Below are positions 42,785-51,989 of a DNA stretch of 61,559 nucleotides, in pieces (positions within the stretch are counted from its first letter, which is position 1; each line of letters opens with the position of its first letter). The notes beneath the pieces are model-generated. The model was not told the origin of the DNA. It made no database searches and worked only from the letters and a program-made list of their open reading frames with translations. A program made the translations under genes and the position numbers. Source of the stretch: Flavobacteriia bacterium (GTDB lineage Bacteria > Bacteroidota > Bacteroidia > Flavobacteriales_D > Crocinitomicaceae); NCBI GenBank assembly GCA_009924735.1, contig RFQZ01000012.1, positions 1 through 61,559 on the forward strand. Direction: 5' to 3'.

Positions 42785-44116
42785 ATGAACAAAATTTGTG
42801 TTTTAGTATTTTTAGGTATAAGTCTTTCCTTCTTTTCTCAAAATCCATTGGATGTTCAAAGGGGGCCTTTAAATCTTCTTTCCGATGGGGTCGTTGATGG
42901 CGTCGTTGTAAAGGACGAGGTACCGGTTCGAAGTAAAGTAGAATATGAATATGTTCGCTTAGCTGATTATGTATGGTCAAAGAGAATTTTTTCGAGAATC
43001 GATGCGCGTGAAAAGGTTAACCATCCTTTATTCTATCCTTATGATAAATTCACTAAAGACTTTACACAGGAACCACCGAAAAATGCATCTGAAATGATGG
43101 CTCATCGAGGTTGGATTAGGAATCAAGAGAGGCTAAGTCTTTGGTCTGTCGTTCTTCAGCATATGATGAATGGAGATCTGTCAATGTTTTTTTGCTCAGA
43201 TTCTTCAGATTTTAATTATGTAAAGGAAGATGGCTACATGTTGAAATATAGACTTATGCGATATAATTCTAATGGTGATAAAGGTTCTTTTTACGCTCAA
43301 AATAACTATTACAAGCAACGAGTGGTTGAGCGATCTGGTGGTTTTTTCCAGGGAGATATGATTGATGGTATGTTTCAAGGACAGACAAAAATTTATCAAA
43401 CGGATTATCAAAATTTCAAGACGTTTAAGGAATGGGCAGATAACATCATCAGTTCCGATTATGATGCCGCAGGCATAGGTGCCCAATGGCAACCAGATGT
43501 TAAGTTTAAAATGTCCGATCCTTCATTCGAGAAATCTTGGAATGTAGCCATGTCAAAAGCAATGAAGTTAGGAGCCGACCAACCTTTATTATCAGAAGAT
43601 TTAACGTTTTATCTCACTTCAGATTTAATTACTGCATACAATGTTAAAGAGGATTGGTTTTTTGACAAGGAACGCTCTATTTTAGACAAACGAATCATTG
43701 CGATTGCTCCAGTGGCTAAGTTTACGATAGATAAAAACAAGGCTTCGGGAAGAGGGAGTTTATTGGTTTGGGATCCATTTGCTCAAACACCAACCATGGT
43801 CGCAAGTGTTGGTGGTGCAAAAGCTACAATTAGTCAAAGCGTAGAGACAGGGGAATATGAACTTTTTTGGCTTTATTTTCCAGAATTGCGCAATGTTATG
43901 GTAAACTACTATGTGTATAATAACCAAAGCGATGCACAATGGATGACTTATGACGATTTCTTTTGGAAGCGTATGTTCTCATCCAACATCTACCGTGCTA
44001 CTGATCAATTTGATCGCGAGATCGAAGATTACCGTTACGGTGTAGATGCGCTTTATGAGGCTGAAAAGATAAAAGAAAGCATGCGAACTTGGGAGAACGA
44101 TGTTTGGAACTATTAA
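42785..44116 (+). CDS. gldN: T9SS ring component GldN
   Basis: A 443-residue exported protein from ATG 42785 (signal peptide MNKICVLVFLGISLSFFSQ). GldN features: VKDEVPVRSKVEYEYVRLAD, YVWSKRIFSRIDAREKVNHP and the downstream FWKRMFSSNIYRATDQFDR. It associates with GldK to form the periplasmic ring. A longer frame reaching back to 42701 lies inside gldM and lacks a signal peptide, so it is rejected. The length (443) exceeds the flavobacterial norm (about 330-360). It ends the operon at a strong terminator. Confidence 0.95.
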   Translation: MNKICVLVFLGISLSFFSQNPLDVQRGPLNLLSDGVVDGVVVKDEVPVRSKVEYEYVRLADYVWSKRIFSRIDAREKVNHPLFYPYDKFTKDFTQEPPKNASEMMAHRGWIRNQERLSLWSVVLQHMMNGDLSMFFCSDSSDFNYVKEDGYMLKYRLMRYNSNGDKGSFYAQNNYYKQRVVERSGGFFQGDMIDGMFQGQTKIYQTDYQNFKTFKEWADNIISSDYDAAGIGAQWQPDVKFKMSDPSFEKSWNVAMSKAMKLGADQPLLSEDLTFYLTSDLITAYNVKEDWFFDKERSILDKRIIAIAPVAKFTIDKNKASGRGSLLVWDPFAQTPTMVASVGGAKATISQSVETGEYELFWLYFPELRNVMVNYYVYNNQSDAQWMTYDDFFWKRMFSSNIYRATDQFDREIEDYRYGVDALYEAEKIKESMRTWENDVWNY

Positions 44117-44134
44117 TCCCTAATCGAAATATTG

Positions 44135-44163
44135 AAAACCCCGGCCTAGGTCGGGGTTTTTTT
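44135..44163 (+). terminator. rho-independent terminator after gldN
   Basis: AAAACCCCG (44135-44143) pairs perfectly with CGGGGTTTT (44152-44160) around the loop GCCTAGGT, followed by a T-run to 44163. It ends the porP-gldKLMN transcription unit. Confidence 0.88.
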
Positions 44164-44210
44164 ATTGCGTACAATTTGAGATTTCTATATCTTTATGAAA
44201 ATCTTTAACC

Positions 44211-47200
44211 ATGAAAAACATCTACTTTTTTCTTTTATTTTTTGCGTGTGTCTTTGCCAATAGTGTCAGTGCCCAATCGCAATTTCATAAAGGCGTCATT
44301 TTATTTCAAATCAAAGGTGAGGTCCTTCCAAATAAAATGGACGTTAAACAAACGGATCCGAATGTTTATGCACTTACTGAGAATTTTAGACAGTACCCTT
44401 TTTTAAAAGAGATTTTCGCCTATTCAGAGGTAAAGAAATTGGAACGCCCTTCGTATTTTACACACATAACTTCCTTAATGAACATTTATCGAATCTATTT
44501 CGATGACGTTGAAAATACTGAGAAATATCTTAAAGCGCTTTCCAATGTTGCACAGGTTATGTATGCGGAACAAGAACCAATCTATTCAATAGATTTTATA
44601 CCTAATGATCCAAGTCATACAGGAACGGATAAATGGTATCACACGCTTGTGGGTTCCGAAAATGCTTGGAACATTACAAAAGGGAGAACCCAAGTTAAGG
44701 TAGCGATTATCGACAACGCCGTATATTCAACCCATTCAGATTTAACTGCCTTTTTACAGCGTGATGTTGCTGATAATGACAACAATGCGGCGCCTCCTTT
44801 AACCTACACACAAGACAATGGATGGTCCCATGGTACCCATTGTGCGGGTTTGGCAACTGCTGACATTAACAATGGCATTGGCATCGCTGGATTAGGGGGT
44901 AACGTTGAGCTGATTGGCGTTAAATGCACCCCAAACAGTGCAACCACATCAGGTTCTGTATGGTACACGTATGAAGGCGTGCAGTGGGCATGTCAAAATG
45001 GGGCACACGTTGTGAGCATGTCTTTCGGTGGAACAAGTCCTTCGCAAGCATTTCAAAATTTGATCAATGCGTATCCTGATGTTGTGTTTTTGGCCGCAGC
45101 GGGCAATAGCAATGTAACTACATTAATGTACCCAGGGGCTTATAACAATGTAATTTGTGTCGGTTCAGTAGATGCCAATGACCAACGTTCTAGCTTTTCA
45201 AATTACAATGGCGCAACTCCTTATGTTGACATCGCTTCGCCAGGTGGTTATTCCAATGGTGGTCTTTTAAGTACTGTTTACTCTGCAAATGGAAACGGAT
45301 ATGCAAAAATGGGTGGAACCTCAATGGCAACGCCATTTGCTGCAGGATTGGTAGGTTTGATGTTAAGTGCAAATCCAGATTTAACTCCTGCTCAAATCCT
45401 GAATTGTTTAATCAGTTCAGGTGTTAACATTAACCAAAACATGGGGCCAAGAATCAATGCATTGGCTGCTTTGCAATGTGCTACCCAAGGAATGGTTGCA
45501 GGAGCACCCACCGCAAATTTTTTCGCAATTCCCACTACTTTGTTCGAAGGAGATTCTGTAAAGTTTTATCAGAATTGTGCCGATGGAGGAAATGCAATCA
45601 CCAACTATTCTTGGAGTTTCCCCGGAGGTACGCCAAGTACGTATGTGGGTGTCAATCCTCCTTATATAACCTACAATACGGCTGGAACCTATACAGTCAC
45701 TTTAACGGTTACCAATTCAGTAACGTCTGATGTAAAAACCAAATCTTCTTACATAACGGTGAATGTCCCTCCTTACGGGAATTGGATAGTACAAAACTCG
45801 GCATTTTCCCAAGCCAATCGAGGAATCAACCACATTTCCATTGTAGACCAAAACGTAGTTTGGGCAACGGCATATGATGGAAGTGGTGCTGCAGCAAATA
45901 TTCAACAGTTCACCAAAACCACAGATGGTGGCGTGACATGGGTTCCAGGAAACATTAGCATTGGAAACGCCGGATTGGGGATTTCTATGATTAAAGCAAT
46001 TTCTTCGACTACAGCTTGGTTGGCTGCATTTCCAAATGCCGCTGGACAACTTGGAGGAATTTGGAAAACGACCAATGGTGGAACCACATGGGTTAAACAG
46101 ACAACCGCTACTTTTAGCAATGCAAGCAGCTTTACCAATGTTGTTCATTTTTGGAATGCCAACGAAGGGTTTTGCATGGGAGATCCAATCAACGGTGAAT
46201 TCGAAATTTACAGGACTTCAAACGGAGGTACAACTTGGACCTTGGTTGCTGGTGCGAACATTCCAAATCCTTTGGCGGGAGAATTTGGTTATACCAGGCA
46301 AATTGATGTCGTAGGAAATAGCGTTTGGTTTGCAACCAACAAAGGTCGTATTTTTCATTCGATAGACAAAGGGGCAACATGGGCGGTATACGTCTCTCCC
46401 TTGATTGATTTTGGTGGTGCCAACATGAGTGGAAATTTTTCCTTTAGCTCGTTAACAAATGGGCTCATTGTAGACGTAAATGGTACTGTTTACAGAACCA
46501 CAAATGCGGGTTCTACTTGGACCCAATTGGTTACATCGGGCCCTGTATTTACGAACGGATTATGTGCCATTGAAAATACGAATGTCGTTTTCACCACAGG
46601 TGCGGCTGCAGCGGGTTCGGGATCATCTTACAGTTTGGACAATGGGACAACCTGGAGTCAAATTGACAATGTTCAACATTTGTATTGTGAGTTTTTAACC
46701 CCATCCATCGGTTGGTCAGGGTGGTTTAATACGAATGCTACACAGAATGGAATGTGGAAGTGGAACAACCTTACCAGTCCTTTAGCAGTACAATTTAACG
46801 GCAATCCAGCTACCGTTTGTGTGAATACGCCGGTACAATTTACCGACCAAACAACGGGGGGAACCATTACCTCTTGGAGTTGGAGTTTCCCTGGTGGCAC
46901 CCCAAGCACATCGATTTTACCAAATCCGACTGTGAGTTATTCCCAAGCCGGTATTTATCCAGTATCCTTAACCGTAAGTGATGGCGTTTATTTAAGTAGC
47001 TACCAAGATACGGCATATGTTCAGGTTGAGGTTTTGCCATCAACGCCAAGTGCAATTATAGGTAACCTGAATCCTTGTCCAAGTGCATTTGAAACATATT
47101 CGGTTACCAATGACCCAAATGCATATTACAATTGGGTTTTACAACCTACGTGGTTGGGTATGAGTACAACCAATACCCTAGGTGTAACCTTCGACAATAC

Positions 47201-47750
47201 TTCGGGTGCACTTTCGGTTACCGCTGACAATTCATGTGGATCAAGTGGGGTTTCAACCATTAACATCAATGTAGGTGCGCAACCTACAGCAAACTTTACC
47301 TATAATTTGAATGGAGGCGTGTTAACGGTTGTGAACACATGTACCAATGCAAGCATCTATGATTGGAATTTTGGAAATGGATCTACCTCAAATGCGACTT
47401 CACCAACAACGACTTATGCCACACCAGGGTCATTTACAATCACGCTGATTGCAAGCAATGCATGTGGCGATTCTGATACGACCACACAAATCGTTCAAGT
47501 GCTTGGTATTGAGGAGTCCACAAACAACAGCCTTTCATTGTATCCTAACCCAACCAATGGATCGACTACCCTAACGGGATTAGCAAGTTTCATGGGTGAG
47601 AATCTTCAGGTTATTGATTTGCAGGGAAGATTGGTGAAAGAATATACTGTCAGCAGCCCGAGCATACAAATTGTTTTGGAAAATGCAATGCAGGGAATGT
47701 ACCTGATTCGAGTACGAAATGTATCCGTACCTTTGATGATAGAGAAATAG
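44211..47750 (+). CDS. secreted S8 (subtilisin-like) protease with PKD and T9SS domains
   Basis: A 1179-residue exported protease. Signal peptide MKNIYFFLLFFACVFANSVS; a propeptide-like region (about 25-130); the S8 domain with Asp168 (VAIIDNAVYSTHSD), His207 (GWSHGTHCAGLATA) and Ser371 (MGGTSMATPFAAGL). Then a PKD domain (about 440-515, SWSFPGGTPSTYVGVNPPYI), a BNR/Ycf48-like propeller region (about 525-855, repeated KTTDGGVTW/KTTNGGTTW motifs), a second PKD (about 860-940), further PKD-like modules, and a T9SS type-A signal (SLYPNPTNGS...GMYLIRVRN). It begins 48 bases after the T9SS terminator and is a likely cargo of that system. Confidence 0.92.
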   Translation: MKNIYFFLLFFACVFANSVSAQSQFHKGVILFQIKGEVLPNKMDVKQTDPNVYALTENFRQYPFLKEIFAYSEVKKLERPSYFTHITSLMNIYRIYFDDVENTEKYLKALSNVAQVMYAEQEPIYSIDFIPNDPSHTGTDKWYHTLVGSENAWNITKGRTQVKVAIIDNAVYSTHSDLTAFLQRDVADNDNNAAPPLTYTQDNGWSHGTHCAGLATADINNGIGIAGLGGNVELIGVKCTPNSATTSGSVWYTYEGVQWACQNGAHVVSMSFGGTSPSQAFQNLINAYPDVVFLAAAGNSNVTTLMYPGAYNNVICVGSVDANDQRSSFSNYNGATPYVDIASPGGYSNGGLLSTVYSANGNGYAKMGGTSMATPFAAGLVGLMLSANPDLTPAQILNCLISSGVNINQNMGPRINALAALQCATQGMVAGAPTANFFAIPTTLFEGDSVKFYQNCADGGNAITNYSWSFPGGTPSTYVGVNPPYITYNTAGTYTVTLTVTNSVTSDVKTKSSYITVNVPPYGNWIVQNSAFSQANRGINHISIVDQNVVWATAYDGSGAAANIQQFTKTTDGGVTWVPGNISIGNAGLGISMIKAISSTTAWLAAFPNAAGQLGGIWKTTNGGTTWVKQTTATFSNASSFTNVVHFWNANEGFCMGDPINGEFEIYRTSNGGTTWTLVAGANIPNPLAGEFGYTRQIDVVGNSVWFATNKGRIFHSIDKGATWAVYVSPLIDFGGANMSGNFSFSSLTNGLIVDVNGTVYRTTNAGSTWTQLVTSGPVFTNGLCAIENTNVVFTTGAAAAGSGSSYSLDNGTTWSQIDNVQHLYCEFLTPSIGWSGWFNTNATQNGMWKWNNLTSPLAVQFNGNPATVCVNTPVQFTDQTTGGTITSWSWSFPGGTPSTSILPNPTVSYSQAGIYPVSLTVSDGVYLSSYQDTAYVQVEVLPSTPSAIIGNLNPCPSAFETYSVTNDPNAYYNWVLQPTWLGMSTTNTLGVTFDNTSGALSVTADNSCGSSGVSTININVGAQPTANFTYNLNGGVLTVVNTCTNASIYDWNFGNGSTSNATSPTTTYATPGSFTITLIASNACGDSDTTTQIVQVLGIEESTNNSLSLYPNPTNGSTTLTGLASFMGENLQVIDLQGRLVKEYTVSSPSIQIVLENAMQGMYLIRVRNVSVPLMIEK

Positions 47751-47753
47751 AAA

Positions 47754-48311
47754 ATGAATTGGATCGGAGAAAGGATAAGTGTTGTAGACCATTCCACTAA
47801 AACTACCATTGTAATTTTACCCCATAAAAGTGCTTGGGCTATTTCCCTTATGGGTGCTTGGTTGGCGATGTGGTTAACCATTGGCTTTACAACGCTGTGG
47901 TACCTTTTTAACTTTGCGCTAACCCAAAAAGAAAGTGTTATTGTGACCGTTTTTATGATCTTCTGGTTCTATTATGCCTTTAGGGTAAGCAAAAGCTTTC
48001 TTTGGTTATTGAAGGGTAAAGAGAAAATAAAAGTAGATGAAATCGGTGTGCATATAAAAAAGGCCATTTTCAATTACGGAAAAAGCAGGGTGTATTATTT
48101 TGAAAACATAAAGGGTTTAGAATTTAACCTGCCCAAAGAAAAATCCTTTCAAACGGTTTGGGAAGCTTCGCCATGGATCAATGGGGCAGAACGATTTCAA
48201 TTCGAGTACTTTGGAAAAATGGCAAGGTTTGGAAATAAATTAAACGAAAAGGAGGCGAAACTTTTGTCTCAAGTATTGGAAAAAAGAATGCGAAAATTCT
48301 CAAAAAAATAA
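47754..48311 (+). CDS. membrane protein with two helices and PH-like domain
   Basis: A 185-residue inner-membrane protein. Two helices ([20 protein letters not shown], about 28-48; [19 protein letters not shown], about 61-80) are followed by a soluble beta-rich domain ([35 protein letters not shown]) that looks like the bacterial membrane PH type. Function unknown. It begins three bases after the protease stop, and kbl starts four bases after its end, so the three form one unit. Confidence 0.72.
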   Translation: MNWIGERISVVDHSTKTTIVILPHKSAWAISLMGAWLAMWLTIGFTTLWYLFNFALTQKESVIVTVFMIFWFYYAFRVSKSFLWLLKGKEKIKVDEIGVHIKKAIFNYGKSRVYYFENIKGLEFNLPKEKSFQTVWEASPWINGAERFQFEYFGKMARFGNKLNEKEAKLLSQVLEKRMRKFSKK

Positions 48312-48315
48312 AAAA

Positions 48316-49506
48316 ATGTACGGAAAAATTCACGCCTTCCTTAGTGAAGAGCTAGCACAAATTGAGTCAAACGGCTTGCTAAAAAAAGAAAGAATCATCA
48401 CCACCCCACAAGGACCTACCGTTCAGGTTAATACAGGTGAAGAGGTAATCGTTATGTGTGCAAACAACTATTTAGGGTTGTCCTCGCACCCAGAGGTTGT
48501 TAATGCCGCCAAGGAAGCTTTAGACACGCATGGTTTTGGCATGTCATCCGTTCGTTTTATCTGTGGAACTCAAGACATACACAAAGAATTAGAGCGTAAA
48601 ATCGCTGCGTTTTATGGCACTGAAGACACCATTTTATATGCGGCTGCTTTTGATGCGAATGGCGGTGTTTTTGAACCTTTGTTTTCAGAAGAGGACGCGA
48701 TTATTTCCGATGAATTAAACCATGCCTCAATTATTGATGGGGTTAGGTTATGCAAGGCACAACGCTATCGTTACAAACATTCTGACATGAGTGATTTGGA
48801 AGCACAGTTGGTGAAATCTCAAGCACAAAGACACCGAATCATCGTAACGGATGGGGTATTTTCCATGGATGGTGACATAGCTAAAATGGATCAGATTTGT
48901 ATGCTTGCAGATAAATACGATGCATTGGTAATGACCGATGAGTGCCATTCTGCCGGATTTATTGGCAAGACAGGTCGTGGTGTACCGGAATTACACAATG
49001 TACAAGATAAAGTGGACATCATTACCGGAACTTTGGGCAAGGCCTTAGGCGGCGCTATGGGCGGATATACCACAGGGAAAAAGGAAATCATAGAAATGTT
49101 ACGCCAAAGATCTCGACCTTATTTGTTTTCGAATTCATTGGCTCCAGCGATAGTGGGCGCATCCATTAAGGTTTTTGATATTCTAAGTAATTCTACCGAA
49201 CTACGTGATAAATTAGCCGCTAACACCGCATATTTCAAAGAGAAAATTGTTGCGGCAGGGTTTGACATAAAACCTGGAGATTCACCCATTGTACCCATCA
49301 TGTTGTACGATGCGGCTTTGTCCCAAAAATTTGCGGATGCGCTTTTGCAAGAAGGGGTTTATGCCATTGGTTTTTTCTACCCTGTGGTTGCCAAAGGCGC
49401 CGCAAGGATACGGACGCAAATATCTGCCGCGCATACCATTGCTGATTTAGACCGAGCCATCGCAGCGTTTATTAAAGTTGGAAAAGACTTAAAGGTTATT
49501 TCATAA
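48316..49506 (+). CDS. kbl: glycine C-acetyltransferase (2-amino-3-ketobutyrate CoA ligase)
   Basis: A 396-residue PLP enzyme of the alpha-oxoamine synthase family that converts glycine and acetyl-CoA to 2-amino-3-oxobutyrate (threonine breakdown). Seen: [40 protein letters not shown], the [15 protein letters not shown] motif, and the PLP Lys242 in [15 protein letters not shown]. The length and the start [20 protein letters not shown] fit Kbl rather than serine palmitoyltransferase, which is the main alternative. The threonine dehydrogenase partner (tdh) is not present. Confidence 0.93.
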   Translation: MYGKIHAFLSEELAQIESNGLLKKERIITTPQGPTVQVNTGEEVIVMCANNYLGLSSHPEVVNAAKEALDTHGFGMSSVRFICGTQDIHKELERKIAAFYGTEDTILYAAAFDANGGVFEPLFSEEDAIISDELNHASIIDGVRLCKAQRYRYKHSDMSDLEAQLVKSQAQRHRIIVTDGVFSMDGDIAKMDQICMLADKYDALVMTDECHSAGFIGKTGRGVPELHNVQDKVDIITGTLGKALGGAMGGYTTGKKEIIEMLRQRSRPYLFSNSLAPAIVGASIKVFDILSNSTELRDKLAANTAYFKEKIVAAGFDIKPGDSPIVPIMLYDAALSQKFADALLQEGVYAIGFFYPVVAKGAARIRTQISAAHTIADLDRAIAAFIKVGKDLKVIS

Positions 49507-49586
49507 TATCTTATCTCTAGGGCGATGAAAATCACCTCTGTTGCCATTTATTTTGTTTTAATTAGACTTGTAATGCCTCTTTTTTA

Positions 49587-49967
49587 GATGCTTACTCAGC
49601 CATTCGTAAACTGAAAAATGAGATATTGGAATTAAATTCCTTAACGGATGCTGATGATTCTCAAGCAGAGGATGGAGTGAGGAAAAGGAATTCGAAGATT
49701 TAATTGTTCACTTTGACAATCAAAATTACATTCAATTAATTGAATCTTCCTTGCAATGAAACACCTTTACTATTACAGGTAATTTCATCAATAAATACAA
49801 TCCCCAAGGGAATGAATATCCCCAGAAATCTAAAGTTGATGTATTCACCTTTTATATTTATTTCTCATGGTTGGGTTTATGATGTGGCAGATGGATTAAT
49901 CCAAGATTTAGAGGTTACGATAAAAAACGATTCTTCCCTTTCTGATGTCTACAAATTAGACCTTTAA
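49587..49967 (+). pseudogene. decayed coding region, last part resembling beta-carbonic anhydrase
   Basis: Several protein-like frames are broken by shifts and stops. One frame, 49587-49702, reads DAYSAIRKLKNEILELNS and ends in TAA. A second frame reads EEKEFEDLIVHFDNQNYI, ends with a TGA at 49757-49759, and resumes as NTFTITGNFINKYNPQGNEY. The last part, in a third frame to 49967, reads ISHGWVYDVADGLIQDLEV, which resembles the C-terminal HGWxYxxxDGLIxDL motif of beta-class carbonic anhydrases. No single intact gene of normal length is possible. The remainder of 49507-49586 shows nothing recognisable. It may be two remnants joined; the carbonic anhydrase call rests on one motif. Confidence 0.4.
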
Positions 49968-51367
49968 TGTTGGATTTCTCCGATTTCTGAAGGGTTGTGT
50001 TTATGCTTGAACAAGATTGCAAACAGAAGGGTGATGACTAAAGCGTAGCAAGCGAAGGAAAGCCAAATGGGTTCCCATTCTTGTATTTTTATGGGGTTTG
50101 TAAGCATTCCATTGCTTTTTATTGGATTGGATGCAAGAAGTTTCTTCATCAAGGGATGGTTCGCATTTGTATCGTAATACTGATAAAGTTGGTCGGCAGT
50201 GGAAAGAGACTTCGTGAAAAACCGATCAATCATCTTACCGCTGACAGAACTTCCTAGAATGGCACCAAAACCATTGGTCATCATCATAAACAGTCCTTGT
50301 GCTGAAGAACGCGTTTGCGGTGCAACATTAGAATTCACAAAGAGGGACCCAGAAATGTTGAAAAAATCGAAGGCCATTCCGTAGACTACGCAAGACAATA
50401 GGATCATCCACAAGAGGTCACCGGGATTCCCATAGGCAAAGAGTGCGAATCTCAAAACCCAAGCGAACATGCTCATCAACATTACTTTTTTGATGCCAAA
50501 TTTCCTTAAGAAGAGGGGAATGGCTAATATGAACAAGGTTTCAGAGATTTGCGAAATCGACATGATGACCGTGGAATGTTTGACAGCGAAGGCATTTTCA
50601 TATTTTGGAAAGGCGGCAAAGGTACTGAGGTAGGTATCACCATACATGTTCGTTAATTGCAAAGCAGCGCCAAGCATCAGGGAGAACAAGAAGAAAATCA
50701 ACATTTTGTAATTGAACATCAATTTAAAAGCATCGAGTCCTAGGGTCTGCACAAAGCTCCTCTTTTCCTGGACATCCTTTTTCGGAGGGCATTTGGGTAG
50801 GCTAAAGGAATAGATAGCGAGCACCAACGATGCTATGGCGGAAATGTAGAATTGATTCGCTGAGGAGCTATTTCCCGTAATGTCTGTTACCCACATGGCC
50901 ATGATAAATCCAATGGTTCCGAATACGCGAATGGGCGGAAAATCTTTAACGGGATTCATGTTGAATTGGCCAATTACGTGGTAGGAAACCGAATTGGAAA
51001 TGGCAATGGTTGGCATGTAAAAAAGCATGGCCGCCAACGTAATCCAAAAAAACAGCGTGGGATCATGTACAAAAGGGAGGCTGACAATTGCCAATCCGCT
51101 AAGCAAGTGAAGTGCACCCAAGAGTTTTTCCGCGTTGATCCATTTGTCTGCCACAATTCCCATTAAGCTGGGCATAAACACAGAGGAAATCCCCATGGTC
51201 GTGAATATGGCCCCAAATTCGGTGAAGGACCAGTGCAAGGTGTTGGTGCAGTATTTTCCAACGGTAATGAGCCAAGCACCCCAAATGAAGTACTGTAAAA
51301 AGCTCATAAAAGTTAATTGAAATTTAACTTTATTTATCGGGGAGGTTAAGCCATTCATTTCAAACAT
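49964..51367 (-). CDS. MFS transporter, nucleoside:H+ symporter type
   Basis: A 467-residue inner-membrane protein with about 12 helices. The sequence LTFMSFLQYFIWGAWLITVG, followed by GISSVFMPSLMGIVADKWIN (loop 2-3), fits the NHS (NupG/XapB) group of the major facilitator superfamily. The C-terminal half has the same pattern (VYGMAFDFFNISGSLFVNSN, SAQGLFMMMTNGFGAILGSS). The probable substrate is nucleosides, by family resemblance only. A second ATG at 51358 is possible. Near-consensus TATCTTCA stands four bases before the first ATG. It ends against the decayed region. Confidence 0.87.
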   Translation of the reverse strand: MFEMNGLTSPINKVKFQLTFMSFLQYFIWGAWLITVGKYCTNTLHWSFTEFGAIFTTMGISSVFMPSLMGIVADKWINAEKLLGALHLLSGLAIVSLPFVHDPTLFFWITLAAMLFYMPTIAISNSVSYHVIGQFNMNPVKDFPPIRVFGTIGFIMAMWVTDITGNSSSANQFYISAIASLVLAIYSFSLPKCPPKKDVQEKRSFVQTLGLDAFKLMFNYKMLIFFLFSLMLGAALQLTNMYGDTYLSTFAAFPKYENAFAVKHSTVIMSISQISETLFILAIPLFLRKFGIKKVMLMSMFAWVLRFALFAYGNPGDLLWMILLSCVVYGMAFDFFNISGSLFVNSNVAPQTRSSAQGLFMMMTNGFGAILGSSVSGKMIDRFFTKSLSTADQLYQYYDTNANHPLMKKLLASNPIKSNGMLTNPIKIQEWEPIWLSFACYALVITLLFAILFKHKHNPSEIGEIQH

Positions 51368-51384
51368 GGTTTGAAGATAGCAGT

Positions 51385-51978
51385 TTATTTTTTTCTTTGA
51401 CTGATTTCGTCGCGAATTTTAGACGCAAGTTCATAATCTTCGTTCTCCAACGCTTCATTTAATTGAATTTGAAGTTCTTCCAACGATGATTCGCTTAGGG
51501 GGTCATTTCCATGCATGTCGAAAGACTCTATTTCACCTTCCTCGTCTAGGTCATCAAATTTCATTTCATTTTCTGCCACGTTGCTAACCTCGTCCATCAC
51601 TTTGTTGAGGGTATAAATGGGACAGTTAAAACGGACACCAATGGCAATGGCATCAGAGGTACGGGAATCTATTTCTACCAGCTTTTCTTCAGATTTGCAA
51701 ACAATTTTTGAAAAGAAAACACCTTCGTGAAATTTATAGATGACTACTTCCATTACGTCCACTTCGAAGGAGGTGCAAAAGGTCTTGAATAAATCGTGGG
51801 TGAGGGGACGGTTGGGAACCATTTTTTCCAATTCAACGGCAATGGCTTGGGCCTCAAATCCACCGATTACGATGTTCAACCGACGTTTTCCTCCAATTTC
51901 AAGCATTTTTAAAACATAGGAACCTGTTTGGGTTTGGCTGTATTCAATTCCTATGATTTCTAATTTAATTTTATCCAT
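51385..51978 (-). CDS. bifunctional nuclease (BFN) domain plus UVR-motif protein
   Basis: A 197-residue cytoplasmic protein. Residues about 1-135 form the BFN domain (LEIIGIEYSQTQTGSYVLKM, LNIVIGGFEAQAIAVELE, VEIDSRTSDAIAIGVRFNCP). The C-terminal about 40 residues form a UVR motif (LEELQIQLNEALENEDYELA, SKIRDEI), known from UvrB/UvrC, where it mediates protein contact. In plants related proteins have nuclease activity; the bacterial role is unclear. The gene is 11 bases after etfA and in the same operon. Confidence 0.9.
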   Translation of the reverse strand: MDKIKLEIIGIEYSQTQTGSYVLKMLEIGGKRRLNIVIGGFEAQAIAVELEKMVPNRPLTHDLFKTFCTSFEVDVMEVVIYKFHEGVFFSKIVCKSEEKLVEIDSRTSDAIAIGVRFNCPIYTLNKVMDEVSNVAENEMKFDDLDEEGEIESFDMHGNDPLSESSLEELQIQLNEALENEDYELASKIRDEISQRKK

Positions 51979-51989
51979 GCCCGGAAAAA

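Noticed and set aside
45717-46148. A 143-codon minus-strand frame inside the protease gene
   Set aside because: It is antisense to the propeller repeats; the Cys/Arg/Ser-rich composition reflects the codon pattern of the real gene on the other strand.
45604-46915. Two similar DNA segments encoding SWSFPGGTPST, considered as a repeat array
   Set aside because: They encode equivalent strands of two PKD domains; the resemblance is at protein level with divergent codons, so no CRISPR or mobile repeat.
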